A stretch of 22,448 nt of DNA from Muribaculaceae bacterium (GCA_017545095.1 JAFYCU010000218.1:1-22448), one strand, 5' to 3'. Shown: positions 1 through 10,346, counted from the stretch's first letter. A program made the numbers and translations. Notes: a model not told the origin generated them from the letters alone.

Positions 1-644
1 CTGATGTTGTTCAGGTTGTTCAGCTCGCTGAAGATGCTCAGCTGCGAGAACTTGGTGATGCCAGTGATGAACACGAAGCGCAGCCGCTCAGCCTGACCCT
101 TGAGCGGCGCGTAGAAGTCGCGCATGATGTCGCGCACCTGCTCCATCTGCGCGGGCTTGTCGAGGTTCTCCAGCACCGGCGCGTCGTATTCGTCGAGCAG
201 CACCACCACCGGCATACCCATCTGGTTGTAGGCGGTTTCTATCAGTCGGTCCAAGCGTGTGCCTGGGGTGTCACCCTCGGTCTTTTCCACACTAAACTGC
301 GATTCATTGCTCTCCAGTACACGGTTCAGCATCGCGTACAGTGCCTGCACCGAGATGGCCTTGCCGCGACTCATATCAAGGTGCAGCACGGGGTACTGCT
401 TCCATTCGGTCTCCAGCTGGTCGATGGCCAGCCCCTCGAACAGGTCGCGGCGGCCCTGGAAGTAGTACTTGAGTGTGGATAGCAGCAGTGACTTGCCGAA
501 CCGCCGCGGACGGCTCAGAAACAGGTACTTCCCGCTTTTCACGAGCGTGTAAATCATGTCGGTCTTGTCGATATAGACCATTCCGTCGTTGCGGATGTTG
601 GCGAAATCCTGCTCGCCAATGGGGTAAATGAGCGGCTTGTTCAT
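1..644 (-). CDS. AAA-ATPase-like protein (PF09820/DUF1703 type), 5' part, runs off the window
   Basis: The reading frame opens at the ATG complementary to 642-644 and stays open to the window edge, giving about 214 residues. The N-terminus has the family pattern: an 'IGEQDFANIRNDGMVYIDKT' stretch, then a P-loop-like RPRRFGKS at residues 45-52 and a Walker B VVVLLDEYDAP at about 146-156, followed by a segment ending FITGITKFSQLSIFSELNNL. Family members are usually about 500-580 aa and carry a C-terminal PD-(D/E)XK nuclease-like domain, which here would lie beyond base 1. The family is present in many copies in Bacteroidales; its biological role is not established, and a link to mobile elements or defence is only suspected. 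No Shine-Dalgarno is seen. A minus-strand promoter lies about 90 bp upstream (732-762). Confidence 0.9.
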   Translation of the reverse strand, partial: MNKPLIYPIGEQDFANIRNDGMVYIDKTDMIYTLVKSGKYLFLSRPRRFGKSLLLSTLKYYFQGRRDLFEGLAIDQLETEWKQYPVLHLDMSRGKAISVQALYAMLNRVLESNESQFSVEKTEGDTPGTRLDRLIETAYNQMGMPVVVLLDEYDAPVLENLDKPAQMEQVRDIMRDFYAPLKGQAERLRFVFITGITKFSQLSIFSELNNLNNI

Positions 645-731
645 CGCAGTAGCGGTTTTAGGCTGCAAATGAAGATAAAATTCGGGAATTATAAGCCAGT
701 CGAGATAAAGAAATTGCATTTTCTTTAGAGG

Positions 732-762
732 CAAAGATAAATAATAATGCACAATGCACAAT
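732..762 (-). promoter_or_regulatory. Putative promoter of the PF09820-type ATPase gene
   Basis: On the minus strand TATCTTTG (739-732) matches the Bacteroidetes -7 consensus TAnnTTTG. An ATTG (762-759), one base from the -33 TTTG, lies 19 bp upstream. The ATTG comes from the short AATGCACAA tandem repeat at about 746-768. Confidence 0.55.
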
Positions 763-768
763 GCACAA
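746..768. repeat. Short tandem repeat, 9-bp unit aatgcacaa
   Basis: About two and a half head-to-tail copies of the 9-mer are visible. Related motifs occur at 7134-7157 (atggacaatgg type) and 10367-10414 (three copies of a 16-bp unit starting aatgcacaa). Such degenerate TGCACAAT runs appear only between genes in this window. Confidence 0.7.
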
Positions 769-810
769 TTTTTAAGTAAGTCATCGAAATTACGCCAGCT
801 TCACTTACAC

Positions 811-1050
811 TAATGTTGACCGCTGCGCGGTCGAAATTAGGCTGCGCCTCGGAAAAATTGTGCAAACCGAATGCAATGAAGCTTGCTTCGATTGCTGAGG
901 TGCAGCCAATTTTATCCAAAAACTCAAAACAAGTTTTGGTTTTTCGCTCGGCTTGCACTCATGTTGACCGCTGGCGCGGTCGAAATTAGGCTGCGCCTCG
1001 GAAAAACTCAAAACAAGTTTTGGTTTTTCGCTCGGCTTGCACTAATTTTG
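811..1050. repeat. Compound intergenic repeat made of short hairpin modules
   Basis: Two blocks are repeated. Block A (813-857 and 961-1006) contains the hairpins gaccgc-tgc-gcggtc (818-832) and aggc-tgc-gcct (839-849). Block B (918-959 and 1002-1043) is 42 bp, identical in both copies, period 84 bp, with the hairpin caaaac-aa-gttttg at its centre. Between them lies a longer stem-loop: gcaat-gaagc-tt-gcttc-g-attgc (873-895), nested in aaaattg/caatttt (854-860 and 907-913). The short reading frames crossing this region only translate the repeat. This accounts for most of the 430-bp gap between the ATPase and the porin. Confidence 0.85.
1019..1050 (+). promoter_or_regulatory. Promoter of the porin gene cluster
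   Basis: TTTG (1019-1022) and TAATTTTG (1043-1050) are separated by 20 bp, a near-perfect Bacteroidetes sigma-ABfr promoter. The -33 box lies inside the second copy of block B of the intergenic repeat. In the first copy the bases at the -7 position read ctcatgttg instead, so that copy has lost or never had the -7 box. Confidence 0.75.
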
Positions 1051-1074
1051 CACTTTCAATCATTCTGACTGCTC

Positions 1075-3057
1075 ATGAAGCGAATCACGATATACCTGTG
1101 TATGCTGTTTGCCATGCTGCCGGCGATGGCGCAGGACACTGGGAACGACAAGAACAAGAAAGAGAAAGTTGTTGTCGAGCCCTCGGTGGCCTGGGGCCTC
1201 GACGAGCCGCTGGGCGACCACCGCGAGGCCACCATCGACACGCTGTTTGAGAACTACCACCTCACGGCTGTGCCCAGCCTGCCGAGTGCGGCATGGGCCA
1301 CCACGGGCAACTATGGCGCGGCAGGGCAAAACCAGCTCTTCTTCGAGCGGCCGGCGACAAGCGAGTTTTTCATGGAAGACGCCATCGCCCACTGGCTGCA
1401 CACCACCGCCACGCACCGGTTCTACAACACGCGCATCCCCATGACACTGCTCAGCTACGCCACCGGCGGCAACAAATACAGCAACCAAGACCGCACGCGA
1501 GGACTGTTCAGCGGCAACGTGAACCGCAGGCTGCAGGTGGGGGCTGGATTAGACTACATCTACTCCAAGGGCAGCTACGACAACCAGGCCGACAAAAACT
1601 TCGACTGGCACGGCATGCTGTCGTATATGGGCGACCGCTACGAGTTACAGACGTTCTACAGCCACTACAGCTTCACCACCCTGGAAAACGGCGGCATCAC
1701 CGACGACCGCTACATCACCGACCCCGCCGCTGTGCAGGGCGGGGTGACGAGTGTGGACAACAAGAGCATCACCACGCGCCTCACGGCCGCGCAAAACGCG
1801 CTCGAAAGCAGCCACTTCTACATGAACCACCGCTACAAGGTGGGGTTCTACCGCACGCAGCGCGACAGTGTCACCGACTCCATCGTTAGCCGCACCTATG
1901 TGCCGGTGACCAGCTTCATCTGGACACTGGACTACAAGAACAACAACCACCGCTTTTTGAACCAAAACGGCTTGCAGGATACCACATTTTTCCCCCACAC
2001 CTACCTCGGCTTGGGCGGCACCGACGAACGCACCCGCGCCTGGCGGCTGCGCAACACTGTGGGTGTGGCCCTGCTCGAGGGCTTCAACCGCTATGCCAAG
2101 TTCGGGTTCTCGGTGTATAGCACGCATGAGGTGCGGTGCTTCACCCAGGTGGCCGACACAGTAGCGGAGCGCGACGCGGCTCTTGATGCCGCTCCGGCAA
2201 CAGTGCCCGGCAGCACCACGCAGAACCTGCTGTGGGTGGGCGGCCGGCTCACCAAGCAGCAAGGTGCGCTGCTGCGCTACAGCGCACAGGCACAGCTGGG
2301 TGTGCTGGGCGAGGCGGCCGGCGAGGTCGACGTCACGGGCGATGTGGTGACCCGGTTCCGGCTCGGACGCGACTCGGTGAGCCTGCGCGCCTATGGCTAT
2401 TTCAAAAACCTCGCCGTACCCTATCTGCTGCAGAACTTCCGCTCCAACCATGCCATTTGGAGCAACGACTTCGGCAAAATCAAGCGGCTGCGCGTGGGCG
2501 GCGAACTCACCATCCCCCACACGTGGACACGCGTGAACGTGGGCTACGAGACCCTCAAGAACTACGTCTTTTTCGACTCGCTGGCGCTGCCAGCACAACA
2601 GAGCTCACCCATTCATGTGTTGAGCGCGACGATTCACCAGGACCTGCACCTGAAAGCATTCCACTGGGAAAACGCTATCACCATCCAGACCAGCAGCGAC
2701 GATGCCGTGCTGCCGCTGCCCAAGCTGGCCGTGTACAGCAACGTCTACCTCAAGGTGCTTATCGCCCGCGTGCTGCATATGCAGCTCGGTGTGGACGCCA
2801 ACTACTACACCAAGTATCACGCCCCCACCTACAACCCCGCCACGATGGCATTCTACAACCAGAACCAATCCGAGTGCGGCAACTTTTTGTTCATGAACCT
2901 CTACGCCAACTTCAAGCTCAAGCGCGCACGGTTCTATGTGGCTTACACCCATGCCAACGGCAAGCTGTTTGGCGGCAACGACTACTTCGCCATTCCGCAC
3001 TACCCGCTCAACCCCCGCCGCTTCCAAGTGGGCGTGAGCGTGGACTTCGCCAACTAA
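1075..3057 (+). CDS. Putative outer-membrane porin, Porin_10 (PF14121)-like
   Basis: The 660-aa protein has a clean signal peptide (residues 1-19, cleavage after AMA before QDTG). The mature part follows the Bacteroidetes 'putative porin' pattern: a short charged linker, the region 'WGLDEPLGDHREATIDTLFE', then 'TTGNYGAAGQNQLFFER' and 'TRIPMTLLSYATGGNKYSNQ', which resemble the conserved N-terminal blocks of that family. The rest is an alternating pattern of aromatic and polar residues typical of beta strands, ending in FQVGVSVDFAN, a plausible last strand. Length fits the family (about 600-700 aa). It is expected in the outer membrane; the substrate is unknown and no SusD partner lies next to it. 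The next genes follow after 27 and 6 bp, so they are probably cotranscribed. The start codon lacks a Shine-Dalgarno, as is usual in this phylum. Confidence 0.8.
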   Translation: MKRITIYLCMLFAMLPAMAQDTGNDKNKKEKVVVEPSVAWGLDEPLGDHREATIDTLFENYHLTAVPSLPSAAWATTGNYGAAGQNQLFFERPATSEFFMEDAIAHWLHTTATHRFYNTRIPMTLLSYATGGNKYSNQDRTRGLFSGNVNRRLQVGAGLDYIYSKGSYDNQADKNFDWHGMLSYMGDRYELQTFYSHYSFTTLENGGITDDRYITDPAAVQGGVTSVDNKSITTRLTAAQNALESSHFYMNHRYKVGFYRTQRDSVTDSIVSRTYVPVTSFIWTLDYKNNNHRFLNQNGLQDTTFFPHTYLGLGGTDERTRAWRLRNTVGVALLEGFNRYAKFGFSVYSTHEVRCFTQVADTVAERDAALDAAPATVPGSTTQNLLWVGGRLTKQQGALLRYSAQAQLGVLGEAAGEVDVTGDVVTRFRLGRDSVSLRAYGYFKNLAVPYLLQNFRSNHAIWSNDFGKIKRLRVGGELTIPHTWTRVNVGYETLKNYVFFDSLALPAQQSSPIHVLSATIHQDLHLKAFHWENAITIQTSSDDAVLPLPKLAVYSNVYLKVLIARVLHMQLGVDANYYTKYHAPTYNPATMAFYNQNQSECGNFLFMNLYANFKLKRARFYVAYTHANGKLFGGNDYFAIPHYPLNPRRFQVGVSVDFAN

Positions 3058-3084
3058 TTGAAAACCATTAAACACTAAATCATT

Positions 3085-3696
3085 ATGATACGAAAATTTA
3101 TCTTACCGCTTGCCCTGAACATCGTTGCGCTAACGACGATGGCGCAACAGAACGTTGACGCGCAAATCAATCGCATCCGCGAAGCCTATGCGGCGCGGCT
3201 CAAAATGATGGAGAACCAGCCCTATGGAGAGGAGCACAAGGTGGAGCAGATGACCATCAGCTACAGCCGCAACTATCCCGGCACGGGGCTGCAGGAATGC
3301 ACCACCACCTTTTATTGGACCGACGAGGAGGACGAAATGTATATGCTCAAACCCACGCTCTACTTCGTCACCAGCCAAAACAGTCTGAACTTTGGGCTGT
3401 ATCGGTTCTCGCGTGAGTATTTGCTGGATGCCGTGACCGAAGAGCCGCTGTTTATGCTCGCCTCCACCCAGCTGGGCGACGACGGCGAGCGGCAGGAATA
3501 CCGATTCTATTTCGACCATGGACACTTGATCAAACAAGTGCCTGAACAAATCGTGACTCGCGACGGAGCCGACACGCTCGCGCCCGACATCAGCCTCGAT
3601 GCCAACGGCAGAGCCGTCGAGGCCGCGCTTATCGCCGAGTTCAACATCATCAAAGAGAATTTCCATAACAATATAGCAACCTTTACCTGGCAATAG
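3085..3696 (+). CDS. Small secreted protein of unknown function
   Basis: The 203-aa product has a signal peptide (about residues 1-20, cleavage after TMA before QQ). The mature part is hydrophilic and rich in aromatic residues, with a run of probable beta strands (QEYRFYFDHGHLIKQVPEQI near residues 137-156) and a short C-terminal helix followed by NNIATFTWQ. No catalytic motif, lipobox or membrane segment is seen, and I do not recognise a family. It sits 27 bp after the porin and 6 bp before the substrate-binding-like gene, so it is likely a periplasmic member of the same transcript. Confidence 0.75.
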   Translation: MIRKFILPLALNIVALTTMAQQNVDAQINRIREAYAARLKMMENQPYGEEHKVEQMTISYSRNYPGTGLQECTTTFYWTDEEDEMYMLKPTLYFVTSQNSLNFGLYRFSREYLLDAVTEEPLFMLASTQLGDDGERQEYRFYFDHGHLIKQVPEQIVTRDGADTLAPDISLDANGRAVEAALIAEFNIIKENFHNNIATFTWQ

Positions 3697-3702
3697 TCAA
3701 TA

Positions 3703-4530
3703 ATGATACGTCGCACCCAACCCTCTGGCACCCGCCCATGGCAGATGGCACTCTATGTGGTGCTGTTGGCCGTGGTGGTGGCTTGCATGGTGGCCTTGAG
3801 CCGCTGCGACAAGCCTGTGCCGCAAGTGGCCAAGCCGCAGCCCAGCGGCGGCGACACCATAGATGTGGCCATCGAGTATTCGCCGGTCACCTACTACACC
3901 TACGCCGACACGCTGGGCGGATACAACTACGACCTGCTGCGCTTGGTGAGCCAAGAAGCCCGCCGCCCCATGAAGTTCCACCCCATCGTCACCCTGCAGA
4001 AAGGACTCGACGGACTGGCTTCCGGAGCCTACGACGTGCTGGTGGCACAGTTTCCCACCACGGCCAAGAACCGCGAACGCTACATCTTCACCGACCCCGT
4101 GTATATCGACCAACAGGTGCTGGTGCAGCGCAAGCCGGCGCATGTGCACTCGCAGCTGGGACTTGCCCGCGACACCGTGCACGTGGTGAAAGGGTCGCCC
4201 ATGGTGGAACGCATTGCGAGCTTGAGCCGCGAGATTGGCGACACCATTCATGTGGTCACCGAGGACACCTATGGGCCAGAGCAGCTGGTGATGCTCGTGG
4301 CAGCTGGCGAGGTGAGGCTGGCAGTGGTCAACAAGAGCATTGCCCGCGTGCTAGCTCAGCGGCTCACCGATGTTGACATCAGCGTGGACATCAGCATGTC
4401 GCAGTTTCAGGCCTGGGCCTTGAACAAGCAGCGCACGGCACTGCGCGACAGCCTCAACACCTGGCTGGCACGCGTCAAGGGCAACCAGACGTTGTGCGAC
4501 TCGCTTCACACGCGCTACTTCGGCAACTGA
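3703..4530 (+). CDS. Membrane-anchored extracellular solute-binding protein-like (SBP_bac_3) protein
   Basis: The 275-aa product begins with a basic stretch and one hydrophobic segment (about residues 15-32, LYVVLLAVVVACMVAL) that ends in SRC. The cysteine lacks a good lipobox, so a signal anchor is more likely than a lipoprotein. Residues about 45-270 resemble the type-3 periplasmic binding domain: VAIEYSPVTYYTY, then LGGYNYDLLRLVSQE, and the pattern GLASGAYDVLVAQFPTT followed by RERYIFTDPVYIDQQVLVQ. The order matches the N-terminal half of MltF-type lytic transglycosylases, but the protein stops before any transglycosylase domain. No ABC permease or ATPase gene is nearby, so a transport role is not supported; it may be a free-standing sensor or binding protein. 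It starts 6 bp after the preceding stop. Confidence 0.75.
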   Translation: MIRRTQPSGTRPWQMALYVVLLAVVVACMVALSRCDKPVPQVAKPQPSGGDTIDVAIEYSPVTYYTYADTLGGYNYDLLRLVSQEARRPMKFHPIVTLQKGLDGLASGAYDVLVAQFPTTAKNRERYIFTDPVYIDQQVLVQRKPAHVHSQLGLARDTVHVVKGSPMVERIASLSREIGDTIHVVTEDTYGPEQLVMLVAAGEVRLAVVNKSIARVLAQRLTDVDISVDISMSQFQAWALNKQRTALRDSLNTWLARVKGNQTLCDSLHTRYFGN

Positions 4531-4610
4531 CAGCCCTCCGAGCATGTGGCACGATTGTTGCAGAACTACCACTTGGTATGAACAAACACACATCTTAATA
4601 CCCGACCGAC

Positions 4611-6323
4611 ATGAAATTATTGGACAACATATTCAATCGAAAAATGCAACCAAGATCGGTGCTTGACGACTTCTTCGCCTTTCTGAAGAGCTGCAACTGT
4701 GACTACACCACCGAGAAGGATGCCGACGACAACGAGACCCGCGTCACGTTTGACTATCAAGCTGGTCATTTCGTGGCCATCATCAAGGATTCCAACGTGG
4801 GTGTTGAGGTGAACTTCCCCTGCTTCTTCGATGTCCCCGCCAGCGAGCTGCAACTGGTGAGAACCATGTGCAACCGCGCCAACCAGATGAGCACCATCCT
4901 CAAGTATGTGTACTCGTTCAACGACGAGGAGAACCGCCTGCACGTGCATCTGTCGTTCTACTGCAACACGGTGTATCCCGACCAGATGGGTTTCCTGCTC
5001 AAAAGCTGCTTCTATTTCCAGCGCGACTTTGTGGACAACTACAAGAAGGCCAAGGAGAACCAGGAGCAGAATCACACCAACGACATCGAGGCCACGGTGA
5101 GTGAGTTCTCACGCGAGCGCTGGCTGGTGGCCATGCAGGAGATGCGCCACGACACCACCAGCAACCATCAAGGATGGCGTGCGAACGACACCAAGTGCCT
5201 GCGCCTGAACGACTTCATTGAGAAAGCCCTCGGCATCACCGCTTTCGTGCCGAGCAGGCTTGTTGTGGTGCGCGATGGCGTGGCATCGCAACCCGTCGAA
5301 GAGTCGGTTGGCGACTGGGACATGAGCCGCATGCTCATCGAGGGCGAGGGAAAAGATGCCATTATGGCACATGACAGCGCCGTGGCCATCGTTAACATGC
5401 ACAAGTGGGACGATGAGCAAAACGAAATGGAACCGGGCGGACGCATCCTCACCATCACCGCCATGGCCGATGGCAGCGATGACAAGTCGTTGTATATGCG
5501 CGTCACGGCTTGCTTGTCGGCCAACACGGTGGGACGCTCCAACTCGCTGGCTTCGCAGCACCTCACCACATCGGTGTCGGTGCTTATGGCCTACGACCGC
5601 GCGCCCGACACGCAACGGCAACAGGAGTTCGACTATATGTGGAAAGACGCTCGCATCAAAATCCGCGATGGCGAACCACTCACCGAGCAGCAGCAGCTCA
5701 TCTACGATGTGGCACGGGCCAACATCGCCTACAACCTCTACTGGGGCAAGAGCCTCATGCTCAGCAAACGCTACTACGAGGCCCTGCTGCACTTCGAGAA
5801 TGTGTACTACGATATGCTGCCGGAGTTTTTCCAGCTCAGCGACGAACTCAAGAGCACGTTCATGGATGTGTGCTACAGCATTGGGTTTTGCTACAACGAG
5901 TTGCACCAGTATCAAAAGGCATTCTACTTCCTGCACTTTTTCGATATCGACCGCAATGTGCGCACCACCACCGAGTGGGTCAACTGTCTGGCCAATGCGC
6001 GCGACATCCGTGTGTTCAAGGTCATCGACGACTGCCTGAACGAGATTTCCGAGCATTTCAAAGATGTTGACGAGCTGCCCGAGGGGATACCACCGTTTGT
6101 GAATTTCCTGCGCCGCCGTCGAGCCTATGCACTCATCGACTTCAACGACCTTGATGAGGCCGAGAAAGCTTTCACCGAGATGCTCGACGACCCCGACAAC
6201 AGCGACTATGCGATGGGTGAGCTTGCCTACATAGCCCGCTTGCGCGAACAACGTGGACAGGCCGCGCTTCCCGAAGGAACCACCACCGACAAGGACCCTG
6301 CAGCCGATGCATCGCAGGCTTGA
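4611..6323 (+). CDS. Tetratricopeptide-repeat protein with an N-terminal YbjN/T3SS-chaperone-like region
   Basis: The 570-aa product has no signal peptide and is probably cytoplasmic. Residues about 10-145 have an alpha/beta pattern (VLDDFFAFLKSCNCDY, then VEVNFPCFFDVPASE, RTMCNRANQMSTILKYVY and a short strand LHVHLSFYC) that recalls YbjN-like domains; this is a fold-level impression only. Residues about 365-555 contain helix pairs of TPR type: NIAYNLYWGKSLMLSKRYYE, then VCYSIGFCYNELHQYQKAFY, RRAYALIDFNDLDEAEKAF and GELAYIARLREQRG. The middle is a mixed region without known motifs. The C-terminus is a short acidic/Ala-Thr tail. The next gene overlaps its last codons, suggesting translational coupling. 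Confidence 0.75.
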   Translation: MKLLDNIFNRKMQPRSVLDDFFAFLKSCNCDYTTEKDADDNETRVTFDYQAGHFVAIIKDSNVGVEVNFPCFFDVPASELQLVRTMCNRANQMSTILKYVYSFNDEENRLHVHLSFYCNTVYPDQMGFLLKSCFYFQRDFVDNYKKAKENQEQNHTNDIEATVSEFSRERWLVAMQEMRHDTTSNHQGWRANDTKCLRLNDFIEKALGITAFVPSRLVVVRDGVASQPVEESVGDWDMSRMLIEGEGKDAIMAHDSAVAIVNMHKWDDEQNEMEPGGRILTITAMADGSDDKSLYMRVTACLSANTVGRSNSLASQHLTTSVSVLMAYDRAPDTQRQQEFDYMWKDARIKIRDGEPLTEQQQLIYDVARANIAYNLYWGKSLMLSKRYYEALLHFENVYYDMLPEFFQLSDELKSTFMDVCYSIGFCYNELHQYQKAFYFLHFFDIDRNVRTTTEWVNCLANARDIRVFKVIDDCLNEISEHFKDVDELPEGIPPFVNFLRRRRAYALIDFNDLDEAEKAFTEMLDDPDNSDYAMGELAYIARLREQRGQAALPEGTTTDKDPAADASQA

Positions 6324-7128
6324 TATCGACCAGCTACGCCACCTCGGCATGGCTCTGCTGTGGCTCGTGGTGATGGCTCTGCTGGCATGGGTGACCATGC
6401 GGCAGTGCACCCACAAGGTGAGCGATGGCTATGCGGCACCCTCCACGGGGTTGTGCGACAGCTTGCTGCAGCACTCGGTACATGAAACACAACGCGTTGA
6501 CTATCTTGGATTTGTGTCTTATTTCAATGCCGCCCGCCATCTGCCTTTGTGCGTCACCTATGAGCTTACTGCCAGCGAACTATCGGGCGAAGAACAGCGC
6601 ACCGATGCCTTCGCCGTCGACCCCTCGGCACCGGGCTGTCCGCCGCCCGATGCCTACCAAGGCACGGGTCTGCACCGCGGACACCTGGCCCCAGCAGCCG
6701 ACATGCACTGGAGCGAAAAAGCCATGCGGCAGTCGTTTTTGATGACCAACATCTGTCCGCAGCACCGCTCGCTCAACGAGGGCGGCTGGGGACGGCTGGA
6801 GGAGAAATGCCGCGAATGGGTGAAGCGCGACCACGCGCTCGTCATCGCCTGCGGGCCGGTGATCGAGGCCGGACTCGACACCATAGCCGGCACGGGCATA
6901 CCCATTCCGCGACGATTCTTCAAGGTGGTGCTGGCCCACTGGGCACGCCCCATGCGGGCACTGGCTTTTGTCTATCCCAACGGCCCCGCCAATGGCCCCC
7001 TCAGCCGCTACGTCACTACCATCGACAACGTGGAGCAGCTCACAGGCATCGACTTTTTCGCGCTCTTGCCCGATGACGAACAGCGGCAGCTGGAATCCAA
7101 CAGCAACCTGCCATTATGGCTACACTAA
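6307..7128 (+). CDS. Membrane-anchored DNA/RNA non-specific endonuclease (Endonuclease_NS, PF01223)
   Basis: I place the start at 6307, which gives 273 aa and overlaps the TPR gene by 17 bp. The upstream ATG at 6253 would only add residues that shadow the TPR gene. Residues about 14-30 form a transmembrane anchor, so the enzyme should face the periplasm. The nuclease core carries the signature at residues 121-133, LHRGHLAPAADMH, with the catalytic histidine at 126 and the metal-ligand asparagine in MTNICPQ (N148). In the family motif DRGH the first residue is Asp; here it is His. Known members cleave DNA and RNA with Mg2+. The family includes Serratia nuclease and mitochondrial endonuclease G. 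Length is normal. The adjacent gene is a paralogue. Confidence 0.88.
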   Translation: MHRRLDIDQLRHLGMALLWLVVMALLAWVTMRQCTHKVSDGYAAPSTGLCDSLLQHSVHETQRVDYLGFVSYFNAARHLPLCVTYELTASELSGEEQRTDAFAVDPSAPGCPPPDAYQGTGLHRGHLAPAADMHWSEKAMRQSFLMTNICPQHRSLNEGGWGRLEEKCREWVKRDHALVIACGPVIEAGLDTIAGTGIPIPRRFFKVVLAHWARPMRALAFVYPNGPANGPLSRYVTTIDNVEQLTGIDFFALLPDDEQRQLESNSNLPLWLH

Positions 7129-7240
7129 ATTAATGGACAATGGATAATGGACAATGGGTTGTGGCGCAGCCTTTGTTGGCGTATGGCGAGACGAGTCTCG
7201 CTGTGACCAGAGTATCATGTTGAAAAACCTATAACCAACT
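7129..7240. other. Spacer between nuclease genes with short repeat and hairpin
   Basis: It holds a degenerate atggacaatgg tandem repeat (7134-7157) and a perfect 7-bp stem with a 2-base loop, gcgagac-ga-gtctcgc (7186-7201). No promoter matching the phylum consensus is evident. The hairpin lacks a T-run and is not a classic terminator. Confidence 0.6.
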
Positions 7241-8176
7241 ATGAAACGTATCATCCTTGTTGTGACTCTTTTGTTCGGGCTGATGGTTCCCGACGGAGGC
7301 GGGTTTGGTTCCCCTGCTGGGGTGTGCTGGGTGACAACGGCGCAGGCCAAGCACAAGAAGTCGAAAAAACACCAGACGCGGCAGCCGCGCAAACGCAAAC
7401 AGAAGACTCCGAAGAGCAGTGGTGCGGCCGGCAGTCCCATGCCGCTCATCGGCTCGTCGGCACTGGTGAGCCCACAGCCGGGCAATTCCCTGCTGCGGGT
7501 GACCACACCACGCGGCATGAACAGCCAGACGCTTAACTACAAAGCCCTCACCATCTACTTCAACAACTCGTTGCGCATCCCCAACTGCGTGGCCTATGAA
7601 CTCACCAATACCATGGTGGCCATGAGCGACGCCCCTGGGGCCGAGAAACGCAAGAGCTACAATTTCAACGTCGACAGCCGCGTGGCCGGATGCCCCGGTG
7701 CGGGCGACTACCGAGGCAGCGGCTACACACGCGGGCACATGGCCCCGGCCATGGACATGCGCTGGGACCGACAGGCCATGACGGAGTGCTTCTACATGAC
7801 CAATATGTGTCCGCAGGAACAGAAACTCAACAACGGGGCCTGGAAAGACCTCGAGGAGGATGTGCACCGCTGGGCCAAACGCGACAGTCGTCTCATCGTG
7901 CTCACAGGACCCATCGTCACTGGCCGACATGCCTCCATCGGCCCGCGCAACAACATCGCCGTGCCGCAGGCTTTCTACAAGGTGGTGTATGCGCCCGGTC
8001 AGCAACGCGCCATCGCTTTTATCTACGACAACGTGCCGCCACGAGGCAACATCGAGAGCCATGCCGTGAGCATCGACGAAGTGGAGCGGCGCACAGGACT
8101 TGACTTCTTCCCCACCCTGCCCGACGACACCGAACGCCGTATCGAGGCACAGTGCAACTATCGACAATGGAAATAA
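7241..8176 (+). CDS. Secreted DNA/RNA non-specific endonuclease (Endonuclease_NS, PF01223), paralogue of the upstream gene
   Basis: The 311-aa product has a hydrophobic N-terminus (residues 4-16) and a likely cleavage near AQA-K at residue 36/37, so it is exported. A very basic, Lys/Arg-rich linker follows (residues 37-58). The catalytic core matches the preceding protein: residues 161-173 read YTRGHMAPAMDMR with catalytic His166, and the asparagine lies in MTNMCPQ (N188). The DRGH motif has Thr in place of Asp, a different substitution from that of its neighbour. Both copies share the flanking pattern CVAYELT ... GAGDYRGSGY and RLIVLTGPIV, so they arose by tandem duplication. A nutritional (extracellular nucleic-acid degradation) role is plausible; no immunity gene is adjacent, which argues against a toxin role. 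Confidence 0.88.
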   Translation: MKRIILVVTLLFGLMVPDGGGFGSPAGVCWVTTAQAKHKKSKKHQTRQPRKRKQKTPKSSGAAGSPMPLIGSSALVSPQPGNSLLRVTTPRGMNSQTLNYKALTIYFNNSLRIPNCVAYELTNTMVAMSDAPGAEKRKSYNFNVDSRVAGCPGAGDYRGSGYTRGHMAPAMDMRWDRQAMTECFYMTNMCPQEQKLNNGAWKDLEEDVHRWAKRDSRLIVLTGPIVTGRHASIGPRNNIAVPQAFYKVVYAPGQQRAIAFIYDNVPPRGNIESHAVSIDEVERRTGLDFFPTLPDDTERRIEAQCNYRQWK

Positions 8177-8199
8177 ATGCGCAAGAGGCTTTGCGCATT
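8176..8199. terminator. Hairpin after the nuclease gene, overlapping the uvrB -33 box
   Basis: A perfect 9-bp stem (aatgcgcaa / ttgcgcatt, 8176-8184 and 8191-8199) with a 6-base loop starts at the last base of the nuclease stop codon. It is not followed by a clean T-run, so termination is uncertain. It contains the TTTG of the uvrB promoter. Confidence 0.45.
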
Positions 8200-8220
8200 G
8201 TGCTTTATTGTGTAACTTTG
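8190..8220 (+). promoter_or_regulatory. Promoter of uvrB
   Basis: TTTG (8190-8193) and TAACTTTG (8213-8220) are 19 bp apart, matching the Bacteroidetes consensus. Transcription should begin near 8226, about 24 bases before the ATG. Confidence 0.75.
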
Positions 8221-8249
8221 CAGCCACTAAGTAGCTATAATCAATCATC

Positions 8250-10346
<2,097 letters not shown>

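Noticed and set aside
725..1068. Small frames of 61-77 codons on both strands upstream of the porin
   Set aside because: They lie wholly within the repeated hairpin blocks and include the porin promoter.
6253..6306. Earlier start for the first nuclease
   Set aside because: The extra 18 residues overlap the TPR gene and are Pro/Arg-rich shadow sequence; starting at 6307 puts the membrane anchor near the N-terminus.
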